Shown in pieces: positions 1 to 11,789 of a stretch of 64,000 nucleotides of DNA (position 1 is its first letter; each line of letters starts with the position of its first letter). Made by a program: the position numbers and the translations under genes. The notes beneath the pieces are model-generated. The model searched no databases, was not told the DNA's origin, and worked only from the letters and a program-made list of their open reading frames with translations. Origin of the DNA: Pegoplata infirma (lineage: Eukaryota > Arthropoda > Insecta > Diptera > Anthomyiidae); contig OY992538.1 in NCBI GenBank assembly GCA_963921195.1, positions 83,327,904 to 83,391,903 on the forward strand. Direction: 5' to 3'.

Positions 1-824
1 TTACTAATTTATTTTTGCTAATGCTGGTTAGCTAACTCCTAGCAAATTTTTAGTTGATATTAGCATGTTATCAAAAATATCTTGTAAACTTCATTTAGCG
101 GATTAGCATTTTTAAACAAAATTTTAACAAATTTTTTTTACTAAATTTAAAACAGAGTTGACCAAATTTTTACAAGCTTTTTTGCTAATATTAGCAAAAA
201 TATATGGTAATTTTTTTTTTATTTTCAGAAAACTTAAAATGGCGCTATCTCGGAACCTAAGCCAGATAGAGCAAAATGGAGGCCATTTTTGATTTTCGGG
301 ATCTCCATAGTATCGGTGGTCCTCTTCACATGTGTGGCCCTAATGGGTCCTAACTTTGGATCCAAAAAAGTTAGCATTCCCGAAAATTTTAAAATGCTCA
401 TATCTTGGTAAATATTGCCGACACAACAAAAATTTTTGTAGCCCTCAACACGTAGAACAAGACTGCAAAATAATTATCGAGTTTTGTAATTCTCAAAACC
501 CCGGTGGTCCCCTAAAATCACGTATCTCAAAAACTAAGCAAGGTAGAGCGAAACGGACACAAATTTTGGATTAAAAACTATGACGATTTTTAAGGAACCC
601 AACGAGGGTTAGGCCCATCGGGGTCTGGACCTATCGGGTCCGAACCCAATGGGGTCCTAAAATGTGTATGCACTAAGTTGAAATAAAAAAAAAATTTCAG
701 TTAACTAATTTTTGGCAAAACATTTTTGCAAACTTTTCAAAAAAAATTGTGAGTTCAAAATCAGCAAATTTTCTTGTAGGTTTACAAGCTTTTTTTGCTA
801 ACATTACAGTTTTTTTTTTGAGTG
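1..824 (-). mobile_element. CACTCAAAA-family element, truncated by window start
   Basis: The right end is a T-run followed by TTTTGAGTG and then TA (825-826), the inverted form of the CACTCAAAA terminus seen elsewhere in the window. The body is an inverted, diverged copy of 26056-26921. Both carry long runs of 'ttagcaaaa' variants near the ends and a middle block with repeated 'atgggtcc' and 'ctatctcg...cttag' phrases. A short open frame at 356-574 has no recognisable domain. The other end lies beyond the window. The ends suggest a DNA transposon with a 2-bp target duplication. No transposase is present, so it is non-autonomous. Confidence 0.6.
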
Positions 825-826
825 TA

Positions 827-1208
827 ACAATAAGAGTAGAAAAATTTTTCTAACGGCAAAATATCTCGGAATGTAAGAAATTTTTTATAAGAAAAAAAAT
901 TTTGGAATCTTAAAACTTTTCTGTGAGGATTTTTCTAACGGAAATATGTATGTATATGAGAATTTTTCTTTAGAAATAATATATTGGAGTCAGACACTTT
1001 TTCTATATAAAAACGTCTCGGAATTTGAATCTTTTTCTAAAGGCAAAATATCTCAGAGTCTGATACATTTTCTATAGGAAAAATATTTCGTTTTTCTAAG
1101 ACTTTTTCTGAGACTTTTTCTATAGGAAAAATGTATTTTAAACTGACAATTTTTCTTTAGGAAAAATTTCTCATAATCTAAGACTTTATAAAAAATTGTT
1201 CAGAGTTT
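827..1208. repeat. Degenerate AT-rich repeat with TTTTTCTATAGGAAAAAT words
   Basis: A loose tandem array of 40-50 bp units containing 'ttttctataggaaaaat' and 'tctcagaatct' variants. Similar blocks occur at about 1633-1690, 29950-30340, 33480-34020 and 48340-48560. There is no open frame of note and no gene signal. Confidence 0.5.
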
Positions 1209-2183
1209 CAGATCGAGCACGGGCTCTAATTATATTTGTTATTAGGGTTCAAGTTGAAAAAATGCAGAAGAAAAATTGAATTTCTAAAAATTATAGACAT
1301 TTCTGGTATTTCCTATACCGGTTTCAAACACCCTAGTTAGTGTCATCATCAGTAGGATTTTAAATGTCGGTTTGTCTTGTTAATGAAAACTGTTTTTTAT
1401 ATATGTGAATATTTATAGTTTCTACAGAATAAATTTTGACAGTTTCCAACACTACAATTCTATTTCTAGCAATCTCAACCTCACTTCATACTTTCTTTCA
1501 ACTTTTTTTGTCTCTTACTTTATTTCGCAAGGGTTACCAACATGATCTGGAATTGCAGTTTTATTTAAGATGTTTTTTAGTTATATTTAAGGTGTTTCTT
1601 AGAATTTTTTTTTTTTAGAAATTTTAGATGTTTCAAACTTTGAGACTTTTTCTATAAGAAAAAAGTATCAGAAAATGATAGTTTCAAATTGATATTTCAA
1701 ATATTTTTAGCATAGTGAATTCTGCCAAGTCAAATTTAATTTTTGCACTTGTTTAGTTTTTCACTTTTAATTATTTAGTTCTCTGCAGTTGCTTTTCAGG
1801 GCCTTTATTCACTATTTCTTATTCCAGCCCCCAATTTACATAAAATATGTATTTGCTTATTCAATAACCGACAATAACAGACAATAACAATAATATTTGT
1901 CCGTAATACATTTACAATTTTTTTATTATTGTTGTTTAACTCTTGAAGTGAATTCATAAATATTTATAAATCCCAAGTGAAAAATTTACATTTGAATATT
2001 TATTTTATGATGCTTCTACTTTTACTAAAAAAAAATAAAACATACTAAAATACAGACATATTGCTAAACAACAAAACAGAGTTATAAAATAATAATAATA
2101 TTTTTTATAATAAAATTATTAGTTAAATTCTACAATTTTTGTGCATATAAATAATTTATAAATTATAACAAGTATACGCATTG

Positions 2184-5100
2184 GGGGGAATGGGGACTTT
2201 CGCAGAGGTGCACTTCGGTGCGGAACGCTCTCTGTCTGCTATTCACTTGGGAATAGCAAGAAGCAATTCCTCTGTATGAATTTTCCAAGCAGCTCACTAC
2301 TTCCGGTCTTAGACCAAGTATTCCCTGGTAATGCCATTCAGACAACCGTCTGGTGGCAGCTAGAGTGAGAAGGCTAAACCTGCCTAGAGGTAGTTGGCAG
2401 CCCCAACACTAGGATCGGGATGCAGTGGTCTAATCAGCCCTCATTCCTAAATCAAAATGATTACAGAAACGTCAATGAATTCAAATAACGATCCCCCCCT
2501 GATGACGACTTTTGGCTTTAAAAAACGGTTTATGATTGGTACATGGAACGTCAGAACTCTATCGGAAACATCTCGAATAGAGCAAGTACGCAACGAAATG
2601 GCTGCACATAGCTTAGATATTTTAGGACTAAGTGAAGTACGCTGGTTAAATAATGGTTCTACAAATTTACCGTCTGGTTATCATTTTATATATTCGGGTA
2701 ATACCACACATAAAATAAGAGGCGTTGGACTCCTTCTTTCACCGAAAGCTACCCGTGCTTTACTAGAGCACAATGCTGTATCTGATCGCATTATCACAGC
2801 GAGGATAAACTCCAAGTTCCGAAAGATATCCATCGTCCAGTGTTATGCTCCAACCGAACCTGACGAAGATACTGCAAAAGATGATTTTTATAACCAACTT
2901 GACGCAACAATAAACAAACTTCCTACTGGTGATATCAAGGTAATAATTGGAGACTTTAACGCTAAAGTGGGAAATAATAACAATAACTTGCAGCTAGTCA
3001 TGGGCACACATGGACTCGGAACTGTCCGAAACAACAACGGCGACAGGTTGGTTGATTTCTGTTCTCGAAACCGTTTATATATTGGCGGAACGAAATTTCC
3101 TCATAAGGACATCCACAAATATACGTGGGTGTGCCCAACTGGCCGAACACGTAACCAAATTGATCATTTTCTGATAAGCAAGCTTTTTTTGGGATCTCTA
3201 ATGGATGTTAAAACTCGGCGGAGAGCAGATATTGACAGCGATCATCGTCTTCTCGTTGCAACACTTCGTTTAAGACCTGCTGCAATTAAAAAAAGTTGTA
3301 AGCCCGAAAAATACAATACCACGCGGCTATTGGATCGTAATATAGCGCAGTCATACAACGAAAGCTTGAGGACCGCTTTGCACACAAATCATCATAGCAC
3401 TTGGGCAGATGTATCACTGGCATGCAAAGAAACAGCAAAGTCAGTACTAGGTTTGAAAGAAGGCAAAAATAAACCCTGGATCAGCGATGAAACTTGGTTA
3501 GAAATTCAAAACCGTAAACAACTTCATAATGCAAGGATCAATGCTAAATCCCCAGCAGAAAAACAACAAGCAATGGCAGAATATCGACAATCTGCTAGTC
3601 GAGTAAAACGTATGGTTCGTACGGACCGAGAAAAATATTATAACACCATAGCGGAGCAGGCGGAACAAGCTTCAAATACCGGAAATCTACGTGGAGTATA
3701 TTCAGCCATAAAGCAGATGAATGGTAACAACATAAGAGGGACTGCAGTACTAAAAGCAATAGATGGAGCTGATTTAACAACATCGGAAGAACAATTAGAG
3801 CGATGGCGTGATTACTTCTCTTCCCAAGAGCCAGCAGAACACCAGGAAGACAATACACTTTTTAATCGACGCCGAAATCCTAGGAGGGATATAGCCACAG
3901 ATCCCCCGTCATGCTCGGAAATAGAAGCTGCTTTGAACGTGCTGAAAAACAACAAAGCCTCTGGTCCGGACAACATTCCTTCGGAACTGTTGAAGTATGG
4001 TGCAGATACCCTAGCAGAGGTTCTTACCCCAATAATTCGCGAGGCCTGGATTTTAAATCGTATTCCGGATGAATGGAAAGAAGGTTTAGTTATTACATTG
4101 CCCAAGAAAGGCGATTTGACGCAATGCAAAAACTGGCGTGGAATAACTCTCCTTAATTCCATTGGTAAAATTATAGCATCCCTAATTAATCAACGTATCT
4201 CCCCTATAGCGGAGCAAATACTGCGTAAAGAACAGGCTGGTTTCCGGCAAGGTCGGTCATGCGCAGATCATATCAACACGTTGCGCATCATAATTGAGCA
4301 ATCTGCCGAATATAACACTCCCTTGTATCTTCTTTTTGTTGATTTTGAGCGCGCTTTCGACACAATATTCCGTAATTCAATGTGGTCGGCACTGTTATGT
4401 AAAGGCATTCCCGAAAAAATTGTAAACCTGATTCGTGAACTCTACAGGGATGCTAAGTGTAAGATTCGTTTTAACGGAAATGAGAGTCGCCCGTTCTTTC
4501 CTAACACTGGTGTAAGACAAGGTTGCATCCTTTCGCCAACGTTATTCTTAATACTACTCGATTGTGTCATGGAAAAAACCAATAGAGAAGCTCCTTTTGG
4601 TATTCGCTGGACCTTATCCGAATTTCTTTATGACATTGACTACGCCGATGACATATGTCTGATGGCCCATCGCTTTCAGGATATTGAAGCAAAACTTAGG
4701 TGTCTCTCCGAAAATGCTAAAAAAGTTGGATTGAGAATCAACATTAGGAAGACTAAGCTTATGCGAATAGGAACAGATGTAACAACTCCATTGGTGGTAA
4801 ATGATGTTACTATTGAAGACGTAGATTCTTTTTGTTATCTTGGTAGTAAGATAACCAAAGATGGAGGGTCTCAAGCCGATATTGCTGATCGTATCAATAA
4901 AGCACGCAGCTCTTTTTTATCGCTTTACAAAATTTGGCGTAGAAACAATATCTCGCGAAAAACTAAACTACGCATTTTCAACTGCAGTGTTAAGTCTGTG
5001 TTATTGTATGGCTGTTCTACCTGGAGCTTAACAAAAGAATCCATTCGTAAAATCCAAACATTTATAAACAAATGCTTAAGGCAAATTCTTCACAGCTTTT

Positions 5101-5490
5101 GGCCTAATTGGATTACAAACGAAGCGCTGCTGCAGATGGCAAACTCTAAGCCGGTAGAAATCGAAATTCGCAAACGCAAATGGACGTGGGTAGGTCATAT
5201 ATTGCGAAGACCACAATCAGAAATAGCAAGAATAGCCTTAGATTGGAACCCACAAGGACAGCGCAGACCTGGTAGACCCCGAAACACCTGGGTGCGCTAC
5301 CTGAAACAGGAATGTGAACTTGCTCGAGTTTCATGGAATCAAGCTAAGGCGATTGCCAGAGATAGACAAAGATGGAGAGAATTTGTTGACGCCCTATGTT
5401 CACTTTGAACTTTTATTTAAGTATTAATTAAAAATCGATATGTATTTCTATTTCTATTAATATTTAATTAAATAAAGGACATATATATAT
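2184..5490 (+). mobile_element. RTE-like non-LTR retrotransposon, apparently full length
   Basis: This is a single-ORF LINE with a GC-richer 5' leader (2184-2456), an ORF at 2457-5408, a short 3' tail and a terminal (AT)n run (5481-5495) in place of poly(A), as is common for RTE elements. It is flanked by an 11-bp direct repeat TATACGCATTG at 2173-2183 and 7057-7067; the right copy was displaced by a later hAT insertion. The target was near the axis of an inverted repeat. Intact ORF and target duplications suggest fairly recent insertion. Confidence 0.85.
2457..5408 (+). CDS. Endonuclease-reverse transcriptase of RTE-like retrotransposon
   Basis: A 983-residue uninterrupted ORF. Residues about 25-270 form an APE-like endonuclease/exonuclease/phosphatase domain: N31 in GTWNVR, E60 in LSEVRW, GDFN at 165-168 and SDH at 261-263 are the expected metal and active-site positions. 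Reverse transcriptase spans about residues 495-800: the GPDNIP block, motif A with D629 and D635, RQGC from 687, and YADD at 729-732 with both catalytic aspartates. The C-terminal part has the WVGHILRR (from 911) and GRPRNTW blocks typical of this LINE group. The enzyme nicks the target and primes reverse transcription there. Host databases often label such proteins 'craniofacial development protein 2-like'. The length is normal for RTE and there is no ORF1. The start codon at 2457 is the first in frame. All key residues are present, so the protein may be active. Confidence 0.93.
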   Translation: MITETSMNSNNDPPLMTTFGFKKRFMIGTWNVRTLSETSRIEQVRNEMAAHSLDILGLSEVRWLNNGSTNLPSGYHFIYSGNTTHKIRGVGLLLSPKATRALLEHNAVSDRIITARINSKFRKISIVQCYAPTEPDEDTAKDDFYNQLDATINKLPTGDIKVIIGDFNAKVGNNNNNLQLVMGTHGLGTVRNNNGDRLVDFCSRNRLYIGGTKFPHKDIHKYTWVCPTGRTRNQIDHFLISKLFLGSLMDVKTRRRADIDSDHRLLVATLRLRPAAIKKSCKPEKYNTTRLLDRNIAQSYNESLRTALHTNHHSTWADVSLACKETAKSVLGLKEGKNKPWISDETWLEIQNRKQLHNARINAKSPAEKQQAMAEYRQSASRVKRMVRTDREKYYNTIAEQAEQASNTGNLRGVYSAIKQMNGNNIRGTAVLKAIDGADLTTSEEQLERWRDYFSSQEPAEHQEDNTLFNRRRNPRRDIATDPPSCSEIEAALNVLKNNKASGPDNIPSELLKYGADTLAEVLTPIIREAWILNRIPDEWKEGLVITLPKKGDLTQCKNWRGITLLNSIGKIIASLINQRISPIAEQILRKEQAGFRQGRSCADHINTLRIIIEQSAEYNTPLYLLFVDFERAFDTIFRNSMWSALLCKGIPEKIVNLIRELYRDAKCKIRFNGNESRPFFPNTGVRQGCILSPTLFLILLDCVMEKTNREAPFGIRWTLSEFLYDIDYADDICLMAHRFQDIEAKLRCLSENAKKVGLRINIRKTKLMRIGTDVTTPLVVNDVTIEDVDSFCYLGSKITKDGGSQADIADRINKARSSFLSLYKIWRRNNISRKTKLRIFNCSVKSVLLYGCSTWSLTKESIRKIQTFINKCLRQILHSFWPNWITNEALLQMANSKPVEIEIRKRKWTWVGHILRRPQSEIARIALDWNPQGQRRPGRPRNTWVRYLKQECELARVSWNQAKAIARDRQRWREFVDALCSL

Positions 5491-5496
5491 ATATAC

Positions 5497-7053
5497 TAGG
5501 GATGCCAAACGGGAAATCCCGAATCCCGAAATCCCGGGATTTTTCGGGATTGACAAATCCCGAATCCCGGGATTTATTTTTTTCAATCCCGGGATTTTCC
5601 GGGATTGACAAATCCCGAAAAATCCCGGGATTTTTTTTGTCAAATTTTGTAATAAAAATTGACTATTTCTTCAGTGTTTGTTGTCCGATGTAAAAAAATG
5701 GATATCGTTTGAAAGGTGTTTGAAATATCTTTTAAATGGGGCATGTTGGGCTTAAATTCTCTTACTCCTTTGGAGTACAATTTAATTTTTAGGGTGTATT
5801 ACTTAATATAAGAAGGGTGGAGCAAATTTTCCTTTTTTGAATTTAAAAATCGTCGGAGTCAGAATTGATTAATTTTAGGGTCAATATTGGACCTGCAGGG
5901 CAATGTCTTTGGGTTCCTTTTTACTTGAAAATCGGAAAATTCCGAACAAAGTGAAACATTTTTTTACTCTGTTTGAAACTTTCAGATTTTCATGTCTAAA
6001 AAGGAATCCTACAGGTCCAATATTTTTTTGTATAAATATTGACCCTAAAAGGCAACTATTCCGACCACGATGATTTTGAAATTCGAACAAAGGAAAATTT
6101 GCTTCACTATAATATGCAGTTAGCTGCCGATTTATGCATATGCCAACATTTTTAATAAGCAGTTAAATTTTGCCGAGAGTTTAACTTATAAGGGAGCATT
6201 AAGTAATCCATCTGTAAAGTTCCTTTTTAACAGTTTTAGTTCGTAAAAGGGTAAAAGCGGATGAGGGGAAAATTTCCCCTTTAAGAACCAAAACAGCCTC
6301 CGAAAACCCAAAATTTTTTAACAATTTGTACTTTTGTTAATAAATGACACATTTTTAAGTTGCACCTAGCCAGAAAATGCAATTTTTCTCGTCCCGCCCC
6401 TTTTTGTGGGCGTGGATATAAAAAATAAAATAAATAACGATAAAATTATGTTACTTAAGCTATTTAAATGCATTTGTAAACATTTATCGCAAAGGGAAGG
6501 AACCTGTTAAAATGCGATTCGCCTACCAATTAATACAAATTTTGTATCCGCAGAGGACATTGGGGGACACCATTCCCTCGCGAGAAATTTTAACAAATTT
6601 ATTAATACAATTTTATCATTATTTAAACAAATATTTTGCATCCACGTCTACAAAAGAGGCCGACAGAAAAAAATTTATTTTCTAATCTTTTGAATTCGAC
6701 TGCATCGCGTCTTTCACAGCCGGGCATCGCTCGAATTTGAGGTTGTTCGATTTGAGGTCAAAGTTGTTCCTAAATTTTCGGTTTTCTGTGCTAAATATGT
6801 AAAACTTTGCGATAACTATTCAATGGTTATGAATTAATTGAATATTTATTTATAAAAAAAAAATTATAAAAAATATAACGTAAAAAAATCTTAATTTTAA
6901 TAAATCCCGAAATCCCGAAAAATCCCGAAATCCCGAAAAATCCCGGGATCCCGAAAAATCCCGAAATCCCGAAAAATCCCGGGATCCCGGGATTAGGAAT
7001 TTAAAATCCCGAATCCCGGGATTTGTAAATGTCAATCCCGTTTGGCATCCCTA
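5497..7053. mobile_element. Non-autonomous hAT element, TIR TAGGGATGCCAAACGGGA
   Basis: Ends are perfect inverted repeats starting TAGGGATGCCAAACGGGA and are flanked by an exact 8-bp duplication ATATATAC (5489-5496 and 7054-7061), the hallmark of hAT transposition. Just inside both ends are many 'aatcccgggatttttcggg' variants that could fold extensively. No hAT transposase domain is visible in any frame. It inserted into the 3' target duplication of the RTE, so it is younger than that element. A partial second copy lies inverted at 59459-60290 and a more decayed piece at about 25500-25700. Confidence 0.88.
5815..6112. repeat. Internal hairpin of the hAT element
   Basis: About 5815-5945 is an imperfect inverted copy of about 5985-6112, sharing 'gcaaattttccttt', 'tttagggtcaatatt' and 'ttggacctg.agg'. 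Transcription would give a long imperfect stem of around 120 bp with a short loop. The partial second hAT copy is cut off before this segment. It may be an older MITE nested inside the hAT. Confidence 0.6.
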
Positions 7054-7681
7054 ATATATACGCATTGAAGCATTTTAAAAGATAAAGTGCTTCAATGCGT
7101 ATACTTGTTATAATTTATAAATTATTTATTTATCATACGCTCCGTTTCATCGACTCCAAATTATATTTATAATTTGAAAAACAAAAAATAAACCATAATT
7201 TGGAAAATCTCAATTGAAATTCTAAAAAAATCAATTGAAAAGTCTGAAATTCAGACTCTGAATCCATATTTAGAAAAAATAAACAAAAAAAAACAAAAAA
7301 AAAAAAAACTTTGTAGAGCAATTTAAAATGAAAAACTCAAAAGCTATTTGGAAAATTTAATTTAATTAAAAAGTAACCATTGCGAAATAATGTTAGAGAC
7401 ATAAAGTGGGAGGTGAGGTTGAGATTGCTGGAAATAGAATTGTAACGTTGGAGACTGTCAAAATTTATTCATTTATAATTATTCACATATATAAAAAACA
7501 ATTTCCATTAACAAGACAAACCGACATTTGAAGTCCTACTTATGATAACACCAACTGGAGTCTTTGAAACCGGTATGGGAATACCAGAAATGTCTATAAG
7601 TTTTAGAAATTCAAATTTTTTTATGCATTTTTTTTTAACTTGTAACAATAACAAATATAATTAGAGCCCGAGCTCGATCTG

Positions 7682-8769
7682 TACTTACAAAAAAAAAAAA
7701 AACAAGTAAAACTGTAGTTTTAGTTTAATTAAAACAAAAAAGTTAAATATGAATTTTTTAAATGGACGTTTTGTTTGGGAGAGGGGAATTGAGCGCAAAA
7801 AATTCCAAAAAAATTTAACAATTGTGAGAAAATTCAGAATATTGAAAATATATAAAATTATAAAGTTCAAAAATAATCTGAAAATCAAAAAATAATCTGA
7901 TTTTATTTTTTTAATTCAGACAAGTTCAGATTTTTTTTAAGAGTTCTTAAAATACTCAAACAAATTAAGGATAATCAAAAATTCTAAAACTTAAAAAAAT
8001 GGTGTGGAAATCAGAAAAACTTGGACATAAATTTTTAAATTCAGGAAAGTTTCAAAAATTGGGAAAAAAATTAAAAAATTGTACTTTAAATAATTTTAAC
8101 TTATGTATATTTGTTGGATAATTCAGGAAAGTTTAAAAAAATCGAGAATTGTCAGATAAAAAATCAGAAAAATTTAGATAAAAAAACAGAAAAATTTAGG
8201 AAAGTTCATTAAAATTCAGTAAAAGAAAACATATTGGATTGGTCAAAAAAGTTATGTAAAAATTCGAAAATTTATTATTTTTTTTAAGTTTAGAAGAACA
8301 AATAGGAAATCGAACGAAGTTCGTAAAAATTATGAAAATGTTTACAAAATTTCAGAAAAATAAAAAAATAAGTTTGTGAAAAAATTTGAAGAAAAGAGTA
8401 GAATAATTTTTAAGTTCGGCACAGGCGAATATTGAATGTTTGATTTTTAATGAAGTTTAGTTGCAGGAAGCTATTTTATAGAATTTGTGTAAATGAATAC
8501 TTTAAAGCTCTGTTAACAATATAACTTAACTGAGTATAACTGTACTACTATAGACCATAACCACTATTATACATTCATACATACAAACATATGTAAATAT
8601 TTGTATTATATAATTTTAGAATGCTTAAGTGTTTTGTATATTTTTAGTTGGTTTTAATAAATTCGAAAGTGAAAAGTTATGAAAATATGTTTGTTGTATA
8701 AACATTTTAGTTATTTATGGATTCACTCACACACACGGACACTTATTTTTGACGTATATATAAGAACTA
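7682..8769. other. AT-rich low-complexity DNA
   Basis: About 7780-8420 is a loose repetition of 'aaattcagaaaaatttag' words; 8420-8769 is ordinary AT-rich sequence. No gene, clear repeat boundary or structured motif was seen. Confidence 0.4.
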
Positions 8770-11732
8770 CACTCAAAATAATTCTACAGTAAAAAAATTA
8801 GTAAGTGCGTTGGTAATCCAAATCTACTAATAAGTTACCAATTACCAGTATTACAGTAGTTTTTTTAGTATCTTAAAAGTGCTAAAATTAGTATTTCTTA
8901 CTGTTTATGAGTAATTTTTGTTGGTAGTCGGTTGTACTAATTTTTTTACTATTTTTAGTTCATAAAAGTACTAATATACAGTAATTTATTAGGTTTTTAA
9001 TTTTTTTTTGTTAGTAATAATTCCGTAAGGGGGCGCTTGTTTACAAGCAGAGCTACCAACTGTTTTTGCTGCAAAATCGTTAAATTTGAATTCAGTGTTG
9101 CCATTATGTTACATTTTGGGTAAGTGCTGGTGCTTTTTTGGTTTTGCCGTTTTTTAAATACGCGTTTTTAAAGATAAGGTATTTATGGTGTTTTTTTCTA
9201 TTTTTTTTAATTTGTGATTTTTATATTATCAATAGATTTTGCTGAAATTTGAAAGTTAAGCCCAGACCTAATGAAATTTGGAAAATTTTATCCATGTTTG
9301 GACCTTGGCCTCATACAAACAACCCCTTTAAATTTGAATTAAGTGACTCTAACAATTAATTTAAATTGTGCCGAAGAGGAACTTACGGTGGTGGCGACTC
9401 GCCCCATTTGCTTACAGACGGCGGCGTTTGCTCTCAATCGTCGGCTTATTTAAATTTTTGGTTATGGAGTTGTATTTTTGTAATGACGCAATCAAAATAT
9501 GTATTTTTGATAAAGTTAAATAAAGAAAATTGGGGTTTATTTTCGTAAAAATTTCAATACAATTTATTGTTTTTACAAAACCAATTTACACAGAATTTTG
9601 AACAACGCTATGCGTTGTGATGGAATGTGATTTCATCTTAGGTGTGAATTAGGTATAAGTTCATGTAGTGTGAACGTGGCCTTACTCTATACAGGATTAA
9701 TGATTTTTTTGGGATAAGACTAAAAATAATGCATGAACCTTCGTAATGCATGAAAAAAAAAAAAAAAATATGGCCTATGGGAAGCGGTAGGGAACAACTA
9801 GCACATATTTTTCCATTTTTGTGGCTATGCATTACATGGTAATGCATACTGTTACTCCCTGTAGATTTAGTTGCCGATATTCAGTTAAAAGAAGCATATT
9901 TCTCTCAAAATTGTTTTATATGTGTTTTTTCCAGTAATTAAAGATTTTAAAAAAATATCCAATCGGTCCATGTTTGGACTTTTCTACTTGTATTTGTGTA
10001 AAAACTTTTTGGTACATATTTTCTAATTTTTTTTTTACAACTACGTATTTTTTTAAATGTTTAATGACTGTTGTTTTTTTAAACAATTTTGTTTACTGTC
10101 AAAATCCAAATCCGGCGACCAAATTTGTCTATCACGTCAGGATTTTGAGTAATTCGCGGTTAAAGTGCCGAAAAAGGGCATTTTTGACCCTTTTTATATT
10201 TTTTTATTTTTTATATTTTTTTTATATGCCCAACAAACTGGTAAACATTTTTTTGAGAATTTACAAATAAGGACTTTTGGCCGGAAATCGATCTGTCTGG
10301 CCCTCTGTGCATTCCATTAAAGCAGTTCTGTGGCTTGATAATTGAATGTAATAAAAAAAGTTTGTTTAAAATTTAGTGTTAACCATTATCTTAATATTAC
10401 TTGAGTAATATGAATGTAATATTATTTTTACTTTTGATTGTATCAGCTAATTTATTGAATTTATAATAAAAACAAATATTTTTATTTTTTTTTTTGCTTT
10501 TTATCCTTTTTACCTTAAAAACACATTTTCAAATTTTTTTTTAATATTCTCTCTTTTCTTGGCGCTGATTTTTGTTTTGTAAATTTTTACCCTTTTCCTA
10601 CGATTTTTGCGTTTTTTTTTTCATATTGATAATGGCAACACTGTTTTTATTAGCGATCATTTGCTCCTTCACAATTCAGCAGCAAGCAGCAGACAGCAAA
10701 AATTAAGAGTAGACTATTTAATTATAATTTCACTAAAATGCCATATTTTTTATTTCTTAACATTGCAAAAGCACACATCAAGTTCCAAATACAATAAGTA
10801 CAGCTTTTATAAATTTATAATTTATAATTAAACAGGCACTTTATATTTTTTGCCGTCTGCTGCTTGCTGCTGCAGTGTGTGCGAACACTACGTTTGCTCG
10901 CATTAACTGCAGTGCTACCAACTGTTTTTTCTGTTTGTTTAGTGCGAAAAAGAATTAGAAAAAGTAACAACGCGATACCCACTCACGGAGTGTTTATAAA
11001 AAAAATATATGTTACATTTATTTAATTAAATTGTGTTAAAGTAATTATATATAAATGTGTTTATAATAAAATTAATATGCATTAATAATAAAACTACGTC
11101 AGTTTTTTTTTAAATCGTTTTTTCATTGAAATAATGATTGTGTAAGAAAAAAATTCAAGCTGAAGAAGAATATGGATACACACACGAATACAAAAAAAAA
11201 AGTAGGTATAAAAAAGCGCCCTCTGTAGTAAAATGTTTGTATTTACATTTGAACATGTATTGAGAATATATTATTTCTTTCTTATATTTTTAGCAATCGT
11301 TTACGTGGTACAATGAACGCTACATTTTTTAAACAGCTTAAGAAGACATGTAATTAAGTATATCTTATAACCGAAGTGAAATAATAAAATAAAAAACCGA
11401 AGTGAAATAAAATCATTTATATATAATATTTTTCTGACTTTTATTTATTAAAATGGATTTAGGTAGTAATTTTAATCACTAAAATTAGTAATTTTATTTA
11501 CTAAAATTAGTAGTTTTATTTACTAAATAGGACAAAAATTTTAAATATTTATGATTTTTTTAGTAGTAAATTGCAGTAATATTTACTGTTTTGTTAGTAT
11601 TTCTCATGTACTAGATATTAGTAACAAATTTTAGTAATAATTAGCAACGCCTGCACTAGATCATTTTGGACTAAAACATTAGTACTCGTAGCTAAATTTT
11701 TAGTATTAAATACCCACGTTTTTTTTTGAGTG
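8770..11732. mobile_element. CACTCAAAA-family element, 2.96 kb
   Basis: Starts CACTCAAAATAAT and ends in a T-run plus GAGTG, with TA on both sides (8768-8769, 11733-11734). Subterminal zones at both ends are rich in 'actaa' and 'ttagta' words, which may be transposase-binding repeats. The interior includes GC-richer patches at about 9370-9440, 10660-10705 and 10850-10940 that stand out from the AT-rich surroundings. An inverted pair of about 20 bp (10678-10702 and 10850-10876) contains 'gcagcaagcagcagac'. No transposase ORF is present. The GC-richer patches could be captured host sequence. Confidence 0.65.
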
Positions 11733-11734
11733 TA

Positions 11735-11789
11735 GCTATATATTAATATTAATTTATATTAATTTAAATATAGTGTGGGACAAATTTAA
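11735..11789. other. Short AT-rich spacer
   Basis: AT-rich DNA between the CACTCAAAA element and the decayed Helitron array; nothing recognised. Confidence 0.4.

Larger units (their letters stand above)
1209..7681. mobile_element. Inverted-repeat element invaded by an RTE and a hAT
   Basis: 1209-1530 (starting CAGATCGAGC) and 7365-7681 (ending GCTCGATCTG) are inverted copies of one another, differing by scattered substitutions and small indels. Both include 'ccggtttcaaa', 'atgtcggtttgtctt' and 'gcaatctcaacctcac'. A second inverted match lies at the centre: 2150-2183 against 7088-7125. Removing the nested RTE and hAT leaves a hairpin-forming element whose axis is near 7080. The left arm also holds non-matching sequence (about 1545-2140). 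I see no clear target duplication and no transposase, so the superfamily is unknown. Confidence 0.6.

Noticed and set aside
3595..5334. Minus-strand open frames of 62-116 codons
   Set aside because: Shadows of the RTE coding sequence on the other strand.
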